From the NCBI GenBank assembly GCA_905236405.1, contig CAJOQB010000022.1, positions 1-6,402 of the forward strand: DNA of 6,402 bases, read 5' to 3'. Of the stretch, positions 6,085-6,402 are shown piece after piece. A program made the position numbers and the translations under genes. This stretch comes from an uncultured Bacteroidales bacterium (GTDB lineage Bacteria > Bacteroidota > Bacteroidia > Bacteroidales > P3). Numbering within the stretch: the stretch's first letter is position 1; each line of letters starts with the position of its first letter. The notes under the pieces were generated by a model, which ran no database searches, was not told the origin of the DNA, and saw nothing but the letters and a program-made list of their open reading frames with translations.

Positions 6085-6402
6085 TTATTTGATTTGGCTT
6101 GCCACTATCTCGGCCACATCCTTGACAGGGAACGAATAGGCACGGGTGAAGGCTTTCTTGCACATGGGACAAGCGGTGGCAATGAGGTCGGGACGCGGCT
6201 CGAGCAGGTTGTCGAGGGCAGCGTCGCGGATAAGGGTTTGTTGCTGAAGGGTGGTGACGGTGTTGCCAAGGTTGAAGCCACAGCAGAGACTCTGCTCTCG
6301 CTCGTTGCGAGTAGGCACCAAGTGGGCGGCGGCGGCGATGAGCTGACGCGGCTGGTCGTAGATGCCACAGCCTCGTCCCAGCTCGCAGGGGTCGTGGTAG
6401 GT
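6085..6402 (-). CDS. C-terminal part of a CCG-domain Fe-S oxidoreductase (HdrD/GlpC-like), 5' end outside window
   Basis: The frame is open to the window edge at 6402, giving 105 visible residues ending in TAA (complement of 6085-6087). They form one complete CCG domain: YHDPCELGRG with Cys6, LCCGFN with Cys40-Cys41, and ACPMC with Cys78 and Cys81 (visible-residue numbering). This is the C-x33-CC-x36-CxxC ligand set of a noncubane [4Fe-4S] cluster. The YHDPC-x-LGRG-x-GIYDQPR start of the domain is typical of HdrD/GlpC-type proteins, which usually carry an N-terminal ferredoxin domain and two CCG domains in ~400 or more residues; whether that applies here cannot be seen. The gene ends 7 bases before the HdrB-like start, so they are almost surely cotranscribed. 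It could supply the ferredoxin-type centres that the compact HdrA-like protein lacks. Confidence 0.85.
   Translation of the reverse strand, partial: TYHDPCELGRGCGIYDQPRQLIAAAAHLVPTRNEREQSLCCGFNLGNTVTTLQQQTLIRDAALDNLLEPRPDLIATACPMCKKAFTRAYSFPVKDVAEIVASQIK

Noticed and set aside
4806..6092. 428-residue open frame on the + strand opposite the HdrB-like gene
   Set aside because: The opposite strand has clear CCG and HdrB motifs. The + strand translation has no recognisable motif, and long antisense open frames are common in GC-rich coding DNA with G/C-biased third positions.
6321..6323. Possible TTG start for the right-edge CCG gene
   Set aside because: The frame continues open upstream to 6402 and the residues there (YHDPCELGRG) are part of the CCG domain, so the true start is outside the window.

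Overview
The window looks like a chromosomal segment of a Bacteroidota (probably Bacteroidales) genome that is fairly GC-rich for the group. The reasons are the SD-less, A/C-rich translation leaders, the 'GIN'/DUF2807-like plus outer-membrane-barrel cell-envelope genes, lipoproteins with Cys-Lys-acidic mature ends, and a heterodisulfide-reductase-like (Hdr-like) gene set of the kind found in anaerobic Bacteroidales. The genus cannot be assigned from the sequence alone.

Left half, + strand (1-3902): a tightly packed cell-envelope run. It starts with the 3' end of an unrecognised proline-rich protein (1-537). Next come two secreted proteins that share a homologous ~200-residue C-terminal outer-membrane beta-barrel but carry unrelated N-terminal domains: a beta-solenoid of GIN/DUF2807 type in the first (550-1995) and a short unrecognised domain in the second (2021-3061). 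A lipocalin-like lipoprotein follows (3075-3566). The gaps between these four genes are only 12-25 bases, so they are probably one operon. After a 105-base gap lies a small cysteine-rich lipoprotein gene (3672-3902).

Centre (3903-3988): a strong hairpin, flanked by A-rich sequence on its left and T-rich sequence on its right, sits between the two convergent transcription units and probably serves as a shared bidirectional terminator.

Right half, - strand (3989-6402): an Hdr-like redox operon read leftward. It contains the 3' end of a CCG-domain Fe-S protein (HdrD/GlpC-type, cut by the window edge), an HdrB-like protein, and a compact HdrA-like flavoprotein that keeps the diagnostic C-x12-C-x3-CC cluster motif but has no ferredoxin domains. 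Gaps are 7 and 25 bases. The likely job is cytoplasmic electron transfer through FAD, a [4Fe-4S] cluster and noncubane clusters to an unknown disulfide or quinone-linked acceptor. The HdrB-like subunit has one complete and one degenerate CCG site.

The most noteworthy points are the unusual architecture of this Hdr-like set and the tandem barrel paralogues with swapped N-terminal domains. I saw no tRNA, rRNA, CRISPR, insertion sequence or phage signature.
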